In this document: positions 34,161-45,981 of the stretch, piece by piece
How positions within the stretch are numbered: the first letter of the stretch is position 1
Layout of the letters: each line of letters begins with the position of its first letter
Source of the DNA: Pseudo-nitzschia pungens
Lineage: Eukaryota; Bacillariophyta; Bacillariophyceae; Bacillariales; Bacillariaceae
Assembly: GCA_037355855.1 (NCBI GenBank)
Contig: CM074761.1
Span: 434,001 to 498,000, forward strand
DNA: 64,000 nucleotides
Reading direction: 5' to 3'
The notes under the pieces: model-generated
The model's input: only the letters and a program-made list of their open reading frames with translations
What the model was told of the DNA's origin: nothing
Database searches by the model: none
Translations under genes and position numbers: made by a program

Positions 34161-35657
34161 ATGTTCCTTAGGGCTCCGTTTTTGGTATTGCTTGGTTACA
34201 CCTCTTGTTTCACGAGCCGGGAAAGTTTCATCGGAGCGTTTTCGACAGGTTTCGCAACCAACCAACGTCGTGGGCGCATGGAATTTTTCAGAATTCTCCG
34301 AGACAAACGAACAACCTCGTCCAATCGCCACCTTGCAGTGTGCTGCCGTTCCTTCCTCGCCATGTCGTCGTTATCGTCGTCGTCGTCATCATTGCCGGAG
34401 GAGACAACGCCGGGAGAGGACGAGCCACAACCACAACCACAACCACAACAGCGCCAATCACCCATAGCAAAGGCAAAGGCAACACCACCCGCCAAGGTCC
34501 ATACGGTCACGGTCTGCGCGGTCCCACCCCCCGAAAATGTTCGCGTGTGGAAAGCCCTGTCGGAAATGAGATCGGCCCTGAAAGATCCCGGGTTTTACCG
34601 GTGGCCACCCCACGTGAATCTGTTGTATCCGTTCCTAAAGCTGCAGGCACCGGATCCAAGCAAAACCAAACTCAAAAGCGAAATTAGTTCCGGGGGCGAT
34701 GCCGGTGTGCGGAGTCTTCCTCTGCCAGATGTCGAACCAATCGACGGCAGCGATAGCGACAACGACATCGACAACAACCTCTCGAAGATTGTGGAGCGAT
34801 TGGAATCCTCTGCCCGAACGATCGATCCGTTTCCGGTGCGATTGAACAAACTCGGAACGTTTGGAGGCAAGAAGCGAGGAGTTTTGTGGCTGCATCCGGA
34901 CAGCGGCAACGGCACGGCACGGAAAAGCGAGAACAAGGAAAAGAACCAGAACAAGCACGAAAACGAAAGCCATCCATCGAGCCCGATGATTGCGCTGCAA
35001 AAATCTCTGGAGGAAGCCTTCCCGGTGTGTCGAGAACAGTCCCAAAACGGAGGATTCACCCCGCACATGACTCTGTCGCATTTCCCGAGCCTGGACGAGG
35101 CATTGGCCGCCAAAGAAACCACGGAATCGACGTGGCCCTTTCTCCGCGCCGATGGGGAGGTCGCGGTGAACAGCCGCGGCGGCGAGGGCGACCCCGAACG
35201 CGACGACGAACCCGACCGCCTGGAATTCCTCCTGGATCGAATCTACCTTCTCGAGCGAAAGGGGGACGACGGTCAGTTTCTCCGGGTCGCCGAAATCGCG
35301 CTGGGAGAGCGCCGAGACGGCGGACCGGCCGGAGGCGGGAGCGAAACCCGGATCTTCGATCCCCCCTCGGCCTTTCCGGGCATGCCCCCCCGCGAGGACG
35401 AATGGGTGCGCCGGGAACGAATGTCGCTCAAGTCGCGGAGACGGCGACGGAGCCGCGGACGGGGAGGTGCGAGGAGAAAGCAGGGCCGGGCGAGGCGGGG
35501 ACCGCGCATTCCGGATACGCCGGAGGTCATCGCCGAAAAACGAGCGCAGCGCAAAGCCAAGAGGGAGCGTCTGCTGCGGGAACAAACGGAGCGAGAGGCC
35601 TTGAGTCTCTTTTGCTTTTTTGTTGTTTCCCAATGCATTATATATTTCTTAGTATGA
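34161..35657 (+). CDS. 2H phosphoesterase (2'-5' RNA ligase-like), possibly plastid-targeted
   Basis: 498 residues, one frame. Two histidine motifs define the fold: PPHVNLLYPF with H151-x-N153 and FTPHMTLSHF with H302-x-T304. Together they form the active site of the 2H phosphoesterase superfamily, which cleaves or ligates 2',5' or cyclic phosphodiester bonds in RNA or small nucleotides. The first HxN rather than HxT/S is a mild variant. An insertion rich in Ser, Asp and Lys (about 165-275) separates the motifs. The N-terminus (MFLRAPFLVLLGYTSCFTSR, then GAFSTG) resembles a signal peptide plus a degenerate ASAFAP-type site, suggesting plastid import (inference). The C-terminus is very basic and could bind RNA. 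Substrate unknown. Confidence 0.8.
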   Translation: MFLRAPFLVLLGYTSCFTSRESFIGAFSTGFATNQRRGRMEFFRILRDKRTTSSNRHLAVCCRSFLAMSSLSSSSSSLPEETTPGEDEPQPQPQPQQRQSPIAKAKATPPAKVHTVTVCAVPPPENVRVWKALSEMRSALKDPGFYRWPPHVNLLYPFLKLQAPDPSKTKLKSEISSGGDAGVRSLPLPDVEPIDGSDSDNDIDNNLSKIVERLESSARTIDPFPVRLNKLGTFGGKKRGVLWLHPDSGNGTARKSENKEKNQNKHENESHPSSPMIALQKSLEEAFPVCREQSQNGGFTPHMTLSHFPSLDEALAAKETTESTWPFLRADGEVAVNSRGGEGDPERDDEPDRLEFLLDRIYLLERKGDDGQFLRVAEIALGERRDGGPAGGGSETRIFDPPSAFPGMPPREDEWVRRERMSLKSRRRRRSRGRGGARRKQGRARRGPRIPDTPEVIAEKRAQRKAKRERLLREQTEREALSLFCFFVVSQCIIYFLV

Positions 35658-36001
35658 TACCATTCTTAGTTTTGGAACGAGATAATTCATAGACCGCGAG
35701 CGACAGGGATTGGATGGGTTCAACCGAAAAAGTCACTTGTACCGCGGTCCGATGGAACCGGCTCATCGCGAAATGCGAATCCATTGTTGCTGCGAAGCAC
35801 CGTAACTCGGCTGGCGTTGTATTCCATCGCGCGTTGCGTTGCGTTGCGGTGTGCTGCGTCGCATTGCGCGAAGCAGGAAGACCGCCGCAGTCGGTACACG
35901 TAGCTTTCGGAAAACTATAGATCTATACTACGGGCATGCGCATGCTCACGCACCTGCACCGCGGTGGGTTTCGGACCGAACCGAATTGGGTTCGGATTCG
36001 A
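35658..36001. other. Convergent spacer
   Basis: Separates two convergent gene ends. GCGTTGCGTTGCGTTGCG repeats lie near 35830-35850. Nothing else is seen. Confidence 0.5.
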
Positions 36002-38907
36002 TCAGATGCCTCGCCAAACGAACAGGTCTCCGTCCGTAGAACCTCCCAGGACCGCGGTCCCGTTGGAATTCATGGCGATGCACGAGAGCTCCGTGTCGAT
36101 GCCGTACCGATCGGTGAGAACCGCATCGATCTTGTACCGAAAGGTCGGATCCTCGCGTTCTTGCTGCCGTCGACGCAATTGCATTTGCAGCTGCATTTCC
36201 ATTTGCGCCGGAGACGAGAAGTTCCGGCTCGAGACTCGATCGTGTCGTTCGTCCATGTCGTAGAGGCACAGCCGGGTCGTGGCACCGATGCCACCCCCGC
36301 CGCGGTTGCCGCCGCCGCCGCCGCTGCCACCACCGTGGGCATCGCCGAGGTTGCCCCTTTCTCCGATTCGAGCAAATCGCCATGTGCTTGTGCGACGGGG
36401 CGATCGCGTAGACGGGCCGACAGCCCAGATTGGAATTGATCTGCGAAATGGTTCGGACCTTCCGCGCGCGCGCACAATTCGCGGATCCGCCGAGATCGAG
36501 CTTGGAGTGCGCGACGTGGGTCGATTTGGTTCGGGATTGGGTCGTCACGATGAGGGATCCGCGGGAGGCGGTGGCGCCTCCGTCCCTCGCCGCCGATAGA
36601 TTCGTGATGACCTGGTCGCTTCCGCCGAGCATCGACGACGACGACGACGACGACGATTCGCAGTCTCGTTCGCAGTCTCGTTCGTAGTCAAGGTCGCGTC
36701 CCGCTCCGCGATGGCCTCGGTCGGCAAATCCCGCTTCCGAAAAGGCCAGCGACCCGTCCACCGACGCCAATCGGGTCCGAATCGTCGCCGAGGGCTCCGC
36801 GACGAAAACATCGGCGTGTCGAAACAACACACCGTCCGGGGAGGTCGGTGGCAACAACTCCCAAAACGTCGGCGGGAATCGGCGATCTCTTGGTTGCGGA
36901 CGTTCGTTTGTGCCGGGTCATGCGCAGGTCCCAGAGCTTGATGCACGAGGACATCCCGGAGTATCCCGCGTAGGGCAAGCCCTTGTCGAAAAACTCCGAG
37001 GCGGGTGTGGACCCGTACCTTCCGCAGGAAATGTGGGACGTTGTCACGCAGAGTTCCGACAGCAAAGCGCAGGCCGTGACGTGTTCCTCCGCGCTCCCGG
37101 GACGATCCTTCGTGGTGCCATCGACCAGCACCGTGGTGGCGGCGGAAACCCGGCGGGAGTTGTGGCTGCTCGTCGTTGTCGTTGTCGTTGTAGTTGTATT
37201 GTTTGTATTATTATTATTATTATTTCGTGGTATCGGTCATCCCTCTGGAGCCGCCGTTCTTCGAACGAACCCTGCCGTCCAGGACCTGCGTCCAAAAGGC
37301 GTCGTAATCCGAATCGACGTGTGCCACGTACAGCACGAGCGAATCGCTCCGAAGGACGCTCGGACGGGCCTCCAAAATGTCCCATCGCGCATTGTGCGGG
37401 GGGGGAACCCCCGGAACGAATCGGATGGTGCTCGCGATGCGACGACGACTACGACCGTAACCATGGCGATCCCTCCCGTTGTGATGATTGGAATTGTTGT
37501 TGTTGTTGTTGTTATAATAATTATGATGATACGCGCTCGTGCGGTCGATCGGCTCGAGGTCGGAAAGCAGATGCGAATGCGGATGATCATCCTCGATGTC
37601 GTTGTTGTTGTTGTTGTTGTTGTTGTTGTCGTTGTTGCGGCAATTGTTGTCGAGATGCAAGCACAGCTCGTGGAGGGAGAGTCTCGGATTCACCCGATTC
37701 CGATAGTACGTACGCACCGGATACTGCGTTCGCCAGGCACGGAACAATGACGATGGCAGGGACGAGGGATGGCCCGATGTGGACAGGGGCACGCGACGGA
37801 GTTCACCGTCATTTGCATTCATTGCATTTCCATTGCAACAGGTGTAGTACGTGTAGTCGGTTCTGCCCTCGAGATCGACCAGACACAGGCTGTCGTCTCC
37901 TAGCCCAAAGGCAACCGTCGATCCGCCGGCCAATGCCTGTAGATGAGCCGTGGCAAAGGATTGCTGGGGGTTCCCGAGCCGCAATTCGGCACCCAGTTCG
38001 AGGTTGGTGGCAATGGCGGTTGCTTGGCGCGACGTTGACGTTGCAGGACTTTGTTTCCGCTCTCGATTTTGCTCTCGTTCCTCGCGTCGTCGTTGCGCGG
38101 AGATCGGCGAGACGGAGCACATCGATGGTTCCCCGGTTGTCCACGGCCAGGACGGTGTCGTAGGAATCCAAAAAGATGCAGCCGCTGTAATACGAAAATG
38201 TGTGGAGGCTCTCGGGTTTTCGGTGCACCAGCTCGGATTGGTAGTTGGAATGGTGGATTGAATGGTGATTGGAATGGTGATTGAATGGGTGATTGAAATG
38301 GTGATTGGAATGGGTGATTGGATGGGTGATTGGATGTCGATCGATTCTTGTTTGCGGAACCGCCAAAAGCCCGTTTCCGAACGAGGCGTTCTCCCCACTC
38401 GATGCAACCGCGACGCCGGCGATCCAATCCATATCGGGGATCCCCGCTCTGCACGAGACCAAGAAGGGAATGAATGTTGTTGTTGTTGTTGTTGTTGCTG
38501 CTGCTGTTGTTGTGATCTGTGTCACAACGGCTAGAGAAATTCGTTCCATCGTGGATGGCATCAATGTCGCGGACAGCGTATTCGTCTTCTTCTTCTTCGT
38601 ATTCTTCTTCGTCTTCTTCGCATACGTCTTGGCATTCGTAGATGGAGGAACACAGGGTGCTGGTGGGGGACCTTCGCTTGGTCCTCGGGGCTTTTGGTCG
38701 GAGGAATTCCAACCTCCCGATGCCTTCTCTCCGGGAGTGAGCTCGGAAGGGCGATTGCGATTGCGATTGCGATTGCGATTGAAATTGCTGGGTCGGACGA
38801 AGCTTGGTCAGTGCCGCAATCGACGATGTTCTCTCCCGCCTTCGCTTGCGAAACTTTCTCATGACTCTCCGGCATTGGTCGTCGTTTATCGTTGCATTGC
38901 GTTGCAT
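36002..38907 (-). pseudogene. WD40-repeat protein, frame-broken in at least five places
   Basis: On the minus strand, coherent peptide segments follow one another in a constant rotation of frames. ATG at 38907 with a basic, Gln/Ser-rich and acidic N-terminus; YSGCIFLDSYDTVLAVDNRG near 38150; GGSTVAFGLGDDSLCLVDLE near 37900; SLVLYVAHVDSDYDAFWTQV near 37310; SGMSSCIKLWDLRMTRHK near 36930; VYAIAPSHKHMAICSN near 36380; and the last blade SCIAMNSNGTAVLGGSTDGD ending LFVWRGI at 36002. The blades with WD ends make a beta-propeller. It could be a DCAF4-like CRL4 substrate receptor, but that is a guess. Every frame change behaves as one extra base, near 38470, 38080, 37222 (AAA-TAA), 36850 and 36365. 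Asn-rich microsatellite linkers lie at 37490-37640. Confidence 0.6.
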
Positions 38908-39976
38908 GGTATTCTCCGTTCGCAATGTTCAACCGAAATCATCGATCACCGATCATCGATCAATTCGTCCTTTTCGTTTGTTTGCATTACGAGTACGGTA
39001 AATCATTACAGAATAAGGTTTACTCCTCTTAATCTAAATCAACCTACTTGTATTCACTAAACCTTATTCGACGGAAGAGGAGGATCCGGGTCCGATCCTC
39101 GATCGATTTTCATTTTTACCGGCATTCAGCATGGTGCTACGGTAAGGTTACGTACCGGTAAATCTTAGTAATCTTACTGGCACGAGGACCGGTGCCAGGG
39201 ACCAGGTTCAAGGTACCAGGTAAGGTTACCAGATACCAGGTATGAGTATTGAACGTACGAGTAAGTTACGCTCAGTATTCAATACTGAATACGTAGTACG
39301 AGGTAAGCCTTACATACTGATACCATACGAAGTAAACCTTACGTAGGAAGTTCGTACGAAGTACTACGTAATTACGAAGTACCGGTACTACGTACTTCGT
39401 AATTACTACTACGTAGTACTACTAGTAGTTTTCAGTTTCAAGTTTCGGAAGATCTTTCATCTCACATCTCAGAACAAAAAGAAACGAAAGAGAGTGATGA
39501 TTGATGATTGAGATTTTGATTCATTCGGAAGACGTCCAGAGGAGGACGGACCGATTTAATGCTAATTACTACTACTCTACGTAGTATTTGCCTTTTGCAT
39601 TTGCGTTGGGGTGTCTCACTTATTTTCGGACGAGTATTGTACGGTACAGCAGTAACAACAATATTCAATAATTACGTTACTGTATGCTTCGCTCCGATCA
39701 ACATGCTTCGAGAAGAAGTCGCACGCGGAGCCAATGAAATTGTTTCCCTAGTCACAAGAAAGTTGAATGATAAAGGTGTCACGAATTGACATTTTTTGTG
39801 AAAAAAAAGTTGACTCCTTTTGAGGAAAGAGATCTCAAAAGTTCCCAAACATCTCTCGGGAGTTTCAGGACAATGCTACCGATAAGGTAGAATTAGTGTA
39901 CGGTACCATACGGTACGAGTACGATAACCTTACCTTGTACCTGTGTTCGGACGCAGCCGCATCACACAATACTACT

Positions 39977-40067
39977 ACTACAAAGTTCCGAACAGCTGTC
40001 CTCAAGTCCACGTAGAAATTATCAAAGGTACATACAACCGACGGACAGCTGTTAGGAATTTTGTAGT
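39977..40067. mobile_element. MITE-like inverted-repeat element, diverged copy
   Basis: Starts ACTACAAAGTTCCGAACAGC and ends ACAGCTGTTAGGAATTTTGT plus AGT. The terminal repeats match the 4351 element (CTACAAAATTC, CAGCTGTCC), while the middle (CCACGTAGAAATTATC) is only partly shared. 91 bp. Confidence 0.6.
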
Positions 40068-40177
40068 AGACGGATCGACTTCACCCTAGCTTGAAGCTAG
40101 AAGCAGTCATCGAAACGTGTACCACGAAGTAAAAGTAGTCATCACGTACTCGTACGGGTAAGCCTTACTCGTACTAT

Positions 40178-40267
40178 CTACGAAATTCGTCGCGGCTGTT
40201 CTCCGGTCCACGTCGGAATTAGTACCGGTACATAGGTGCGTAGAAGCAACGGACAACTGTACGGCTT
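40178..40267. mobile_element. MITE-like inverted-repeat element, degraded copy
   Basis: Begins CTACGAAATTCGTCGCGGCT, shares GGTCCACGTCGGAATTAGTA with the preceding copy and ends in a decayed right arm (CGGACAACTGTACGG). It lies 110 bp from the 39977 copy in the same orientation. Confidence 0.45.
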
Positions 40268-40612
40268 AGCTTGATTGACAAGATTTTTTTAATTTTTTGG
40301 CAAGGATATTCATATATTCAATTTCACTTGCATGTACCGGTAAGGTTACTCGTACCCCCGTAAGATCTTACCTTCGTTTCCTTCTCCTTGTTTCAAACGC
40401 TAAGTTACCGTACCGTTCCGGGAAGTTGCCGAATCTTGATCTTCATGTGACATTGCTACAGTATTGGTATTTTTTTTTACATTTTTTAAATCTTTTCACA
40501 CAGAGGAGTAAGATTTACCGGTACGGTACGGTACGGAACAAGATTTCGCAATTACGCGTTCGCTACTACACGCACAACTTATCGGCGTGAGGAAAGAAAC
40601 AAGACCGCAGCC

Positions 40613-42841
40613 ATGACGAACTATCAGAGTATTCCCACTCATCATCAAGACGATCATGATTTGGATCTTGATCGAGTCAGCAATGATCTCGGATCAATCC
40701 CCGATCGCGGTTCGAAGCACAAGCGCTACATCGTTGGTGGCGCTTTCTTGTTAGGGCTTCTTTTGTTGGGAAGAGGCCGAAGCCCCGGCCCCGGCAGCGC
40801 AACTCCGGTACGTTTGTCGGTTCGGCCCGAGTTTGTTGTGATTTTTTTTTTTTCTTTTTTTTTCCTCGTCACAATCTCGATTTCCGACGGTCCGCACCCG
40901 TCACGGGGCAGGGAGATCGCAGCAAAAGTCGTCTGCTTCCGTTGTGCCGCTGTTGTCTTGTCGGATCGGAAAATCGAACCGGAACTCTCGTCCAACCAAC
41001 AACGCAGCTGTCGATGATGATTTGTCGTTGGGGGAATGGGTTTCGCGTTGCAGGTGTCTGACTGTCTTGTATCCTTTTTCAATTCAATTCTTTTGTCATG
41101 GTGTTTGATTCTATTATTTTATTCTGTTCTGTTTTATTGGATTCAGGATTCCACTGCGGGCTGGATAGGGGGCGAGGATGGCGCGCCTTGCAGTACTATG
41201 ATGGACCACTGCCAAGGAACCTGTTGCTCAAAAAGCATCTTCGGTTATGCGGGCCAATGTCAAACTTGTTGCACCAACCAGCAGTGTATTGCTCCATTGG
41301 ATAGTGGACAGCCAGCCCCTGGAGAATATGGCAAGCCATTTTGTATCAACAACGAATGCGTGTCCGACCCAGCAAACATTCCACCCATACCCGATGACGG
41401 TTACTCCGTTTGGCTCACAAGCGAAATCTTTGACGGAGGAAAAGAATATTTCGAGGTCAAAATGCCCCGCAACATAGTGTTTGACGAACCGAAACCCGTT
41501 CAGACCCAGGTTTGGCATTTCGATTTCAACGAGCAAGACGAGGGGTTTCCCGCGGACAAAGTTTCTTCCAATGGAACGCACGTCACGGTTCCGGCCTGGA
41601 CGGTGATTCACGCCGGATACTCCCGTTCGTACCACCACTACGATGAACACGAGACGGGCATCGTTACTCTGGTTACTGGCGACAATTTGATGTCTATGGT
41701 CACCGATTACCCCCGTGTCAGTTTTGTGGAAAAATATCATACCCTGACGTACGACGGAGTGAAGAATTTCGAGCGTGGTGACACCATGATCAAACTGGCG
41801 AAGCAAAGCATGGAAAAACCATGGGACAGAATGGTGTGGAGCGCGCGATCTTTGGAACAGTTCCTGGGATTTTTTGGGAAAAACATTATTACGGCGCAAG
41901 TAGAAGCTGGTATAGACAAAGGCCTGGTCTGGCAGATCCGTCGCTATGCCAATGACTATCCCGAGGACGACTTCGGCTCCGTGAATCCGGGTACCAACAC
42001 GGTCTGGGCAAGCCACTCAGCGAAAGCGAAGGCCGCAATCCAGCACGCCAAGGATGGTCTCCCCAGAGAATACAAAAAGTCGGAGACACACTGCAAACAC
42101 ATGGAAGAAGGGAATGGAGTCGACTTCACACTGGGTGCTGACGGCGTCGGGGACACCATCACATTCCCATTGGGTCGACCATTCGTTACTCATAGCGGTG
42201 AAATGGTGAATGCTCCAGTGCACTACCTCGGTTTCGCAAGTGGTCACGTGACTGCTGAATACGACGCAGAAGCGAATACTCTCGAACTCTTTTTTTCGGG
42301 ACATGGTTATTCGCGTCAGTACTCAGATGTCGCTGTATCCAGTCCATATCCGAATGGACTCTATGTGAGTCCTGTTGCGGAAGGAAGCGATTACAACGTT
42401 GACAAAGAGGGCAGAAGCTCGTTTTATAGGAAGTTGGTAAAACCCGAACCAAACAAAGGCTTCATGAAGAGGGATTTCAGTCTGTGGATGCGCCCGAGGT
42501 CCGAAACCTGCGACCCGGCAGTCGAAAGCAGCGATTTCTGGCAACAAATCAACCGCTTTGCGATGGACAAGAGCATGTTCGAGAAATTCCGTCAGACCCG
42601 CCGCATAGCCAAAGGTGTGGTGCAGGGCATGCCTTGCGCGGATGTCTGGATGCGCTCCGACTACGGACCGGGTTCGAATAATTTCGACTCCAACGAGGTC
42701 GGTGTTTGGGTTCACACCATCGCCGAGATTGTCGATATCAAGACCAAGGAGATGGGTCTTGCCAGATTTTGGGATGACTGGGAATGCTTCTACCAAGGAA
42801 AGGATCTTGAAATTTGCAGGCGAGACGTCAACGAGCCGTGA
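40613..42841 (+). CDS. Two-exon type II membrane protein, Cys-rich, function unknown
   Basis: Exon 1 (40613-40807) encodes an Asp/His-rich cytosolic start and a signal anchor YIVGGAFLLGLLLLG. A phase-0 intron at 40808-41146 (GTACGT donor, CAG acceptor after a T-rich tract) is inferred because exon 1 otherwise runs into unrelated sequence and the two exons join in frame. Exon 2 (41147-42841) starts with a Cys-rich module (CSTMMDHCQGTCC, CQTCCTNQQC) and continues for about 490 residues of globular, aromatic-rich sequence without repeats or known catalytic motifs. Total about 629 residues. The Cys module and N-glycosylation sites indicate the secretory pathway. Family not recognised. No frame break. 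Confidence 0.75.
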
Positions 42842-43690
42842 AGGAATTCCAACGAACAGTTTATGATGATGTATGTGATATGGTGGGGCCGAAAAGATAC
42901 ACTGGCTTTGCCGCCGAGCCCGCCCGTAGTGGCGTAAAACAAGAACGAATGAATATACCAGTAAGATATGTGAATCTTAGTAATAATTGAGAATGAATCG
43001 TTTTCACAAGTAGTAGTAGTAAGTCTTATTGCATTCCACATCACAAATGCTGCTTTTACTACTACGTGTACTACTAGCACTAGTAACTTTAGTACGAAGT
43101 AATTGTTACTAGCACTAGTAACCTTACCGGTACATGGATTGGTGGGGGACTGATGTTCGAATTTCGGTTGAAAACGAGGATGGAATGGATTGAAGCACTG
43201 GATTCGTAGTAGCAAGTTAACCTTACCGTTACCGGTAGGGATTGAATCCGCCGATAGTTGTTCTTCTTGTCTCAATCAACAAAAAGAATGAATTCAGATT
43301 CATTCGATTGATTCGATTGATTCATTCTTCATTCGTACGGTACCGGTAAGGCTTAACTTCCGGTAACTTACCTTCAAAATCCACCATCTGGCATCGATGA
43401 GTTCTGTGCTGCTGTGTGCATCCAGTAGTAGGAGTAATTTAATTAAGGTGATGGTAAGACCTTTCACTATCGAACGCAGAAGTTGACTCGAATGTACCGT
43501 ACCGGTAAGGTTACAGCAGAACTTTTTTAAAAAAAGATTACTTTTACCGCAGGTCAGTCCTAGCATCGAAGCAAGTGATCAAAATACTTCTTTCCCTCCT
43601 CATCGCTCCGCTTCATCCGCCTTCGAGCCTCGTCGCGTCACGTCGCGTTTACTCTCCGCCCCACCCATCAACAGCGAACGGAACAACAAC
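42842..43690. other. Spacer with motif cluster
   Basis: Between two genes on the same strand. TACTAGCACTAGTAAC occurs twice near 43070 and 43110. GTACCGGTAAGG and GTAACCTTAC words recur at 43120-43520. ATTCGATTGATTCGATTGAT lies near 43300. No gene. Confidence 0.55.
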
Positions 43691-44217
43691 ATGTCGCAGA
43701 GACAAATCGCATCCCTATCGGGCGTCCTTCGCCGCCAATCACTGCGCACGAGAGGCGGGACGGCTGGGAATGGTGTCGGTTCTTGGAATTCGTGCTCCTC
43801 GTGGAGTCGCGCCGGAAATCATGCCCCGCGGGACGCTTCGAGGGAGGCACCTCCCGTGATTCCATTCGTCACTCGACGATACCCCAAGCCTCCGCAACGG
43901 ATGGCGTCCCCGAGCTTGCACCGCTACTGCTACTCGACGCTTTCCGCCATCTCCTGCCCCTCCTCGTCCTCCTGCTCCTCCTCCTCGATTTACTATCCCA
44001 TTCTCCCGGGGGTGCTTTTTCGAACCGTCGCATGCCACCGAAGCATCCGATTGGGAGTTCCCGGACACTTCCTTTGCGGATTCCCGCCGCCATCGCTACC
44101 ACCACCACCACCAGTACCAGTACCTCCACCGGTTCCCTCGCCTGCTTTTCCAGCCAAAGCAACACCCCCCATCCCAAACCTCAACGAAGCAATAACAACA
44201 ACAACAACAAGAACAGC

Positions 44218-44251
<34 letters not shown>

Positions 44252-45072
44252 GCCTCCGAAACACGGCCGGGATGATCGGCACCGGTGCCCTGGTCCTCTT
44301 TGGCAAGACCAAGTACGTCCTGGCCGCTCTCAAGCTGACCAAGCTGGCCCCGCTGGGCAGCATGATCCTCACCGTCGGAACCTACGCCACGTTTTTCGGC
44401 CTCCCGTACGCATCGGGCATGGTCGGACTCATTCTGGTGCACGAGATCGGACACGCCGCGGTGATGCACGCGAAGGGCATCCCCTTTTCTCCCATGGTCT
44501 TTGTCCCGTTCGTGGGCGCCGTCATTGCCACCAAGGAGCCCCCCAGGGACGCCTGGGAGGACGCGCTCGTTGCCTTTGGGGGCCCGGTCCTGGGAAGCCT
44601 GGGCGCCTGCGCCGTGGGCCTGGCCGGCCATTCCACCGATTCGCAGCTCCTCATCGCCCTGGCCGATTTCGGATTGATGATCAACCTCTTCAATCTCTTG
44701 CCGCTGGGGTCCATGGACGGCGGCCGGATCGCCGGGGCCCTCAGCCCCTACGCGGGCCTCGCCGGGGTAGCTGCCGGCGGATGGCTCGCCTACAGCGGGG
44801 CCGTCCAGAACCCGCTGTTTTTCCTGATTCTGCTGTCCGGGGGCTACCAGACCGCCCGGAGGCTCTGGGACCCGGCCGGGTACGGGAGGAGCCTGCCCCC
44901 GAACTACCACGCGATTTCGCGGGCGCGGAAGGCTTGCATCGGGCTGGGATACGCGGGCCTGGTGGGGGGCCTGGCCCTGGCGATGGATTGGAACGGTCGG
45001 TACAAGAAATCGCCGGAGGTCCTGAGGCGGGAACGGCTGGAATCGTCGGAACCAACGTGGGACATGAGGTGA
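43691..45072 (+). CDS. M50 (site-2 protease-type) membrane metallopeptidase, organelle-targeted
   Basis: Intramembrane zinc protease. The long frame contains GLILVHEIGHAAVMHAKGIP (zinc-binding HEIGH at 44443-44457) and, about 80 residues later, NLFNLLPLGSMDGGRI, whose Asp completes the zinc site, with hydrophobic helices around both. This matches the SpoIVFB/S2P-like M50 family, without a PDZ domain. The long frame has no ATG before 44032, whereas ATG at 43691 in another frame starts MSQRQIASLSGVLRRQSLRT, a basic Ser/Arg-rich mitochondrial- or plastid-type presequence. I therefore place the start at 43691, with one frame change before or within the AAC repeat at 44190-44250 (an Asn- or Thr-rich linker). 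GC content is high from 44270 on. Confidence 0.8.
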
Positions 45073-45981
45073 TTCGTGATTCGTGATTCGTGAGGATGAT
45101 CCTGACGATGATCATGACGATGGTCGTGACGATGATGTGGAGAAAGGAACGAGGTGATCAGATGGATGGGATGTCATGTGATATGATATTATGATGTCAT
45201 GTGATGTGATGTGGTGACGATGGTTCACGACGTCAAATCTCAATTGATTCAACGCCGCAATCCTGATATCGACAGTGGTGTTTCGGATTGCTTCGGATGC
45301 GCAATGCAATGCAATTCAGCGCAATTCAATGCAGCGCAACGCAACGCAACGCGTCAAACGTCAAGACAGGACAAGACAAGAAAGACAAGACCATTCCGCG
45401 AGAGACCGCAGTGTGCACTATATTCCGGAGTGCATCCATTGCACATTGCAACGAGCAGCAACTCTGGCGGGTCTTCTGCCCGGGTCTGGCGCGGCGTTGC
45501 TGCCGCTGCCACGCAAACAGCGTTCGTGTTCGGGATTTCGGTCCTGGTATGAATATCGCTGGGCGAGGCCATCATTTTGCATCAACGACTGCTGCTACCT
45601 TCTCGTTCGTTGCATCGCTCGGATCAACAAGCGATTATTCGAATGAAAGGGCCGAATGCACTACACGTAGATGTACTGTAATAGTATAATAACAACGTAA
45701 TGTAATATATTATTATTATATTTACGAAAAAATGTTCCTCGTCGAGACTAGAGAGAGACTACATTAACAAAATCGCGCGGTGGCGCATATTGCCAGCAGT
45801 TAAACTCACTTGGTGATTTATACTGTAAATTATAGTCACTGCATTTATTATTACGCTAGGCCAGGTACTATAAGTACCGGGCACTTAAGAAAGGAATTTT
45901 GCGAGCACTGCCCCCCCCCTGGAGGTGCTAAGGAGATACACCATCAACAACAACAAAGACAAGAGACACATAAATTTTGAT
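45073..45981. other. Spacer with GATGA and GCAATGCAAT microsatellites
   Basis: GATGATCATGACGATG repeats near 45090-45140, ATGTCATGTGAT near 45170-45220, and GCAATGCAATGCAATTC with GCAACGCAACGC near 45300-45350. No gene. Confidence 0.55.

Larger units (their letters stand above)
38908..40612. other. Divergent spacer packed with palindromes and two element relatives
   Basis: 39120-39430 is an unusually dense run of overlapping palindromes such as CTACTACGTAGTACTACTAG, TACGAAGTACCGGTACTACG and ATTCAATACTGAAT, plus TACCAGGTAAGGTTACCAG. Two diverged inverted-repeat elements lie at 39977-40067 and 40178-40267. Short frames there are not credible genes. Confidence 0.55.

Noticed and set aside
34635..35633. 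332-codon minus-strand frame
   Set aside because: Antisense to the 2H phosphoesterase; the plus-strand frame has both catalytic motifs and this one has none.
36910..38163. 417-codon plus-strand Arg/Cys-rich frame
   Set aside because: Antisense to the WD40 gene and dominated by translated microsatellites.
43993..44910. 305-codon minus-strand frame rich in Gly/Val
   Set aside because: Antisense to the M50 protease, where the HEIGH and DGG motifs define the real strand.
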